In this document: in pieces, positions 61,835 through 64,000 of the stretch
How positions within the stretch are numbered: position 1 is the first letter of the stretch
How the letters are laid out: each line of letters starts with the position of its first letter
From: an uncultured Johnsonella sp.
Lineage (GTDB): Bacteria; Bacillota; Clostridia; Lachnospirales; Lachnospiraceae
Reading direction: 5' to 3'
Assembly (NCBI GenBank): GCA_937927235.1
Contig: CALBCM010000027.1
Span: forward strand, 62,001-126,000
Length of the DNA stretch: 64,000 bases
Translations under genes and position numbers: made by a program
The notes under the pieces: model-generated
What the model was told of the DNA's origin: nothing
The model's database searches: none
What the model saw: the letters and a program-made list of their open reading frames with translations, nothing else

Positions 61835-62758
61835 ATGAGACATTTATTAAATCCTCTTGATTTCTCTGTAGAAGAAACCAATGAGCTTATCAGACTTGCC
61901 GCTGATATAGCCGCTGAGCCGCAAAAGTATTCAAAATGCTGCAGCGGCAAAAAGCTTGCAGTACTTTTTTACGAGCCAAGTACCCGCACCAGACTTTCAT
62001 TTGAAACCGCTATGATTAATCTTGGAGGCAGCGTTATAGGCTTTTCCTCTGCCGATTCTTCTTCCGCTGCCAAAGGAGAAAGTGTAGCTGACACTATAAG
62101 AGTTATATCCTGCTACGCTGATATAGCTGCGATGCGCCATCCTAAGGAGGGGGCACCGCTTGTAGCAAGCCAGTTTTCTTCAATACCGGTAATTAACGCA
62201 GGTGACGGCGGACATCAGCACCCTACCCAAACCCTTACCGATTTACTTACGATACATACTCTAAAGCATAGACTTACAGATATGACAATAGGGCTTTGTG
62301 GAGACCTTAAATTTGGACGTACTGTCCATTCACTTATAAATGCACTTGCCAGATACAGCAATGTAGAATTTATTTTAATTTCCCCCCCTGAACTGACTAT
62401 ACCGGAATATATAAGAGATGATGTGTTAAGAGCCGGAAATATAAAATTCCAGGAAGCTTCCAATCTTGACTCGGTGATTTCAAAGCTTGATATTTTATAT
62501 ATGACCAGAGTACAAAGAGAGCGATTTTTTAATGAAGAAGACTATATAAGGCTTAAAGATTCATACATACTTGACCGTGCAAAAATGAAGCTTGCCAAAA
62601 AGGATATGTATGTGCTTCACCCCCTTCCGAGAGTCAATGAGATAAGCATTGAAGTTGATAAAGACCCTAGAGCCTCATATTTTAAACAGGTTAAATTCGG
62701 CATGTACATACGCATGGCTCTTATTATGACATTACTGGAGGTAAAATTAAATGATTAA
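61835..62758 (+). CDS. pyrB: Aspartate carbamoyltransferase, catalytic subunit
   Basis: The 307-residue enzyme has the carbamoyl-phosphate motif FYEPSTRTRLSFETAM, the loop SSSAAKGESVADTIRV (80s loop Ser-Lys), the aspartate-side MRHPKEGA, HQHPTQTLTDLLTI and VLHPLPRVNEI. It joins carbamoyl phosphate and aspartate in pyrimidine synthesis. It overlaps pyrI by 8 nt (ATGATTAA). It is the plus-strand start of a two-gene operon. Confidence 0.97.
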   Translation: MRHLLNPLDFSVEETNELIRLAADIAAEPQKYSKCCSGKKLAVLFYEPSTRTRLSFETAMINLGGSVIGFSSADSSSAAKGESVADTIRVISCYADIAAMRHPKEGAPLVASQFSSIPVINAGDGGHQHPTQTLTDLLTIHTLKHRLTDMTIGLCGDLKFGRTVHSLINALARYSNVEFILISPPELTIPEYIRDDVLRAGNIKFQEASNLDSVISKLDILYMTRVQRERFFNEEDYIRLKDSYILDRAKMKLAKKDMYVLHPLPRVNEISIEVDKDPRASYFKQVKFGMYIRMALIMTLLEVKLND

Positions 62759-63176
62759 TATAGGTGCATTAAGCGAGGGCATAGTCCTTGACCATATTCA
62801 GGCAGGTAAAAGCTTTGATATATACTACCATTTAAATCTTGATAAACTTGACTGTCAGGTTGCTATAATTAAAAATGCCAAAAGCAAGAAAATGGGAAAA
62901 AAAGATATTATAAAAATTGAAGGAGATGTCCTTAATATTATAGACCTTAAGGTACTTGGCTACATAGACCATAATATTACCATCAATATTATTAAAAATT
63001 CTGAAATTTCTCAAAAATTAAGTCTTGAGCTGCCTCAGAGGATTAAGAATATAATACACTGCAAAAATCCAAGATGCATCACCTCAGTTGAACAGGAGCT
63101 GCCGCATATCTTCTACCTTTCCGACTCGCTAAATGAAACCTACAGATGTTTATACTGTGAAGAAAAGCATTCCTAA
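62751..63176 (+). CDS. pyrI: Aspartate carbamoyltransferase, regulatory subunit
   Basis: The 141-residue protein begins MINIGALSEGIVLDHIQAGK, the nucleotide-binding fold of PyrI. The C-terminal zinc domain has CKNPRC and CLYCEEK (four Cys). It should bind ATP or CTP and join catalytic trimers into the allosteric holoenzyme. Presence of pyrI explains regulation of PyrB by protein rather than by PyrR. Confidence 0.96.
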   Translation: MINIGALSEGIVLDHIQAGKSFDIYYHLNLDKLDCQVAIIKNAKSKKMGKKDIIKIEGDVLNIIDLKVLGYIDHNITINIIKNSEISQKLSLELPQRIKNIIHCKNPRCITSVEQELPHIFYLSDSLNETYRCLYCEEKHS

Positions 63177-63194
63177 TCCTGAGCCTTATCTCAT

Positions 63195-63231
63195 TCTCCC
63201 GCTTAAAGCTCTCCGCTTTTAAAGCGGGAGA
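63195..63231. repeat. Hairpin repeat between pyrI and the MATE gene
   Basis: TCTCCCGCTTAAAGC pairs with GCTTTTAAAGCGGGAGA. It lies between convergent genes. The core CTTAAAGC...GCTTTTAAAG and the flanking GATGCAGG also occur in the element at 16212-16358 (as GATGAAGG). It could serve both genes as a terminator but has no U-tract. Confidence 0.6.
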
Positions 63232-63239
63232 TACCTGCA

Positions 63240-64000
63240 TCAGTGCAGACCTGTTTCCTGCACTAGCTGAGCAAGCTGCTTATATTCGCCAATCAGCAGA
63301 ATAATGGCAATTAAGATAATAATGATGTCATTTACAGGCAGGGCGAGCCATACTCCAAGGACTCTTCCATTTAATATGCGAGGAAGTATCAGTACTAAAG
63401 GGACCGCAAGGGCAAATTGCCTCAATGTCACCAGCAAGCCCGCCTGTTTTGCCTTGCCCAGCGCCTGAAAATAAGTTACTGCCATTATAAGCAGCCCATA
63501 AGTGGGGAACATATAATACATCAGCCGGAAATTTGACACACCTAAAGCCACAACAGATGAATCAGTAATAAATGCAGCTAATATCTGCACTGAAAAAATT
63601 TCAATTATTGCAAAAAAGAATCCGGCAAGGCAGGTAGAGCCTATAATAAATACATTTGTAAGCTGTTTTACCCGAATATATTCTTTTGCTCCAAAATTAG
63701 TTCCGACAGCAGGCTGCATTCCCTGGCTCATCCCCCATATCGGCACAAAAGCAAGCTGCATCACTCTTTGAGCTGCTCCCATAAGAGCAATTTGATTTTT
63801 TCCTCCAAACTGTACTGCCGTGTTGTACACAACGGTCATCTGAACCAGCATCATAATCTGCATAAACATAGCACTCATTCCCACGGAAAAAATTTCAGGA
63901 AATAAATCCTTTGCAGGCTTTATTCCATGAAAACGTACTACCGGACTTTTTTTCAGAAAGTAGATTAAGGTTATCAGCGCCTGAATAAATTGAGAAAGCA
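63240..64000 (-). CDS. MATE family efflux transporter, N-terminus beyond window
   Basis: The frame stays open to the right edge, so about 253 C-terminal residues are visible. The segment reads LITLIYFLKKSPVVRFHG, then PEIFSVGMSAMFMQIMMLVQ, AVQFGGKNQIALMGAAQRVM and GMSQGMQPAVGTNFGAKEY, the second-half signature of MATE (NorM/DinF-like) transporters. Further hydrophobic segments continue to the stop. These transporters export drugs or metabolites with sodium or protons. Substrate unknown. The first start codon inside the window (63884) is internal, not the real start. Confidence 0.93.
   Translation of the reverse strand, partial: LSQFIQALITLIYFLKKSPVVRFHGIKPAKDLFPEIFSVGMSAMFMQIMMLVQMTVVYNTAVQFGGKNQIALMGAAQRVMQLAFVPIWGMSQGMQPAVGTNFGAKEYIRVKQLTNVFIIGSTCLAGFFFAIIEIFSVQILAAFITDSSVVALGVSNFRLMYYMFPTYGLLIMAVTYFQALGKAKQAGLLVTLRQFALAVPLVLILPRILNGRVLGVWLALPVNDIIIILIAIILLIGEYKQLAQLVQETGLH

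Overview
The window reads as chromosome from a low-GC, anaerobic Firmicute, most likely a Lachnospiraceae-type clostridium. The grounds are selenium-dependent glycine reductase genes under a glycine riboswitch, a class III fructose-bisphosphatase, a T-box in front of the ilv genes, secreted proteins with choline-binding-type WYY repeats, a clostridial secondary alcohol dehydrogenase, and strong AGGAGG ribosome-binding sites. Nearly all genes lie on the minus strand. The plus-strand exceptions are a PNPOx-fold protein, a DUF1307 lipoprotein, tRNA-Leu(CAA) and pyrBI.

Layout. 0-3.3 kb: tatD (cut by the window edge), metG and a lipoprotein. 3.5-8.4 kb: a glycine fermentation block. A single-aptamer glycine riboswitch and terminator precede grdX-grdE-grdB. 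GrdB is a selenoprotein whose in-frame UGA splits it into two reading frames. An AGCS sodium/amino-acid symporter lies just upstream. 9-11 kb: a zinc secondary alcohol dehydrogenase followed closely by a CobW-type GTPase. 11.3-16.1 kb: a 1569-residue secreted surface protein. 16.6-20 kb: cytidine deaminase, GNAT, a PNPOx-fold protein, a small wall-binding protein and a Mug-like DNA glycosylase. 20-24.95 kb: an AEC permease followed by a decayed mobile region. That region holds a DUF6431-type fragment, a DUF4143 ATPase, an ICE-type Cys-rich fragment, the 3' half of a tRNA-Arg(CCU) gene with its terminator, an IS200/IS605 element with truncated TnpB, and the 3' tail of an SDR-like gene beside hemB.

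24.9-31 kb: a tightly coupled set of two half-size ABC transporters, precorrin-2 dehydrogenase and porphobilinogen synthase, preceded by an AraC regulator. 31-34 kb: a selenium-handling set (YedE transporter, YedF/TusA, DUF3343, EF2568-type cysteine desulfurase) that fits the selenoprotein at 3.9 kb. 34-50 kb: housekeeping genes, namely infC-rpmI-rplT with an AUU start in infC, two tandem mgtE genes, pnp with a 46-nt perfect palindrome in its leader, coaE, polA and fbp. 50-57 kb: an L,D-transpeptidase, tRNA-Leu, and ilvN-ilvC-ilvD-ilvB under a T-box. 57-61 kb: a MacB-like ABC transporter with a membrane-anchored extracellular protein. 61.8-63.2 kb: pyrBI. The window ends inside a MATE transporter gene.

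I did not find an obviously new defence or biosynthetic system. The observations I would follow first are the ABC/siroheme/HemB operon, the att-like tRNA scar with its relics, the pnp leader palindrome, and several structured intergenic RNAs I cannot name.
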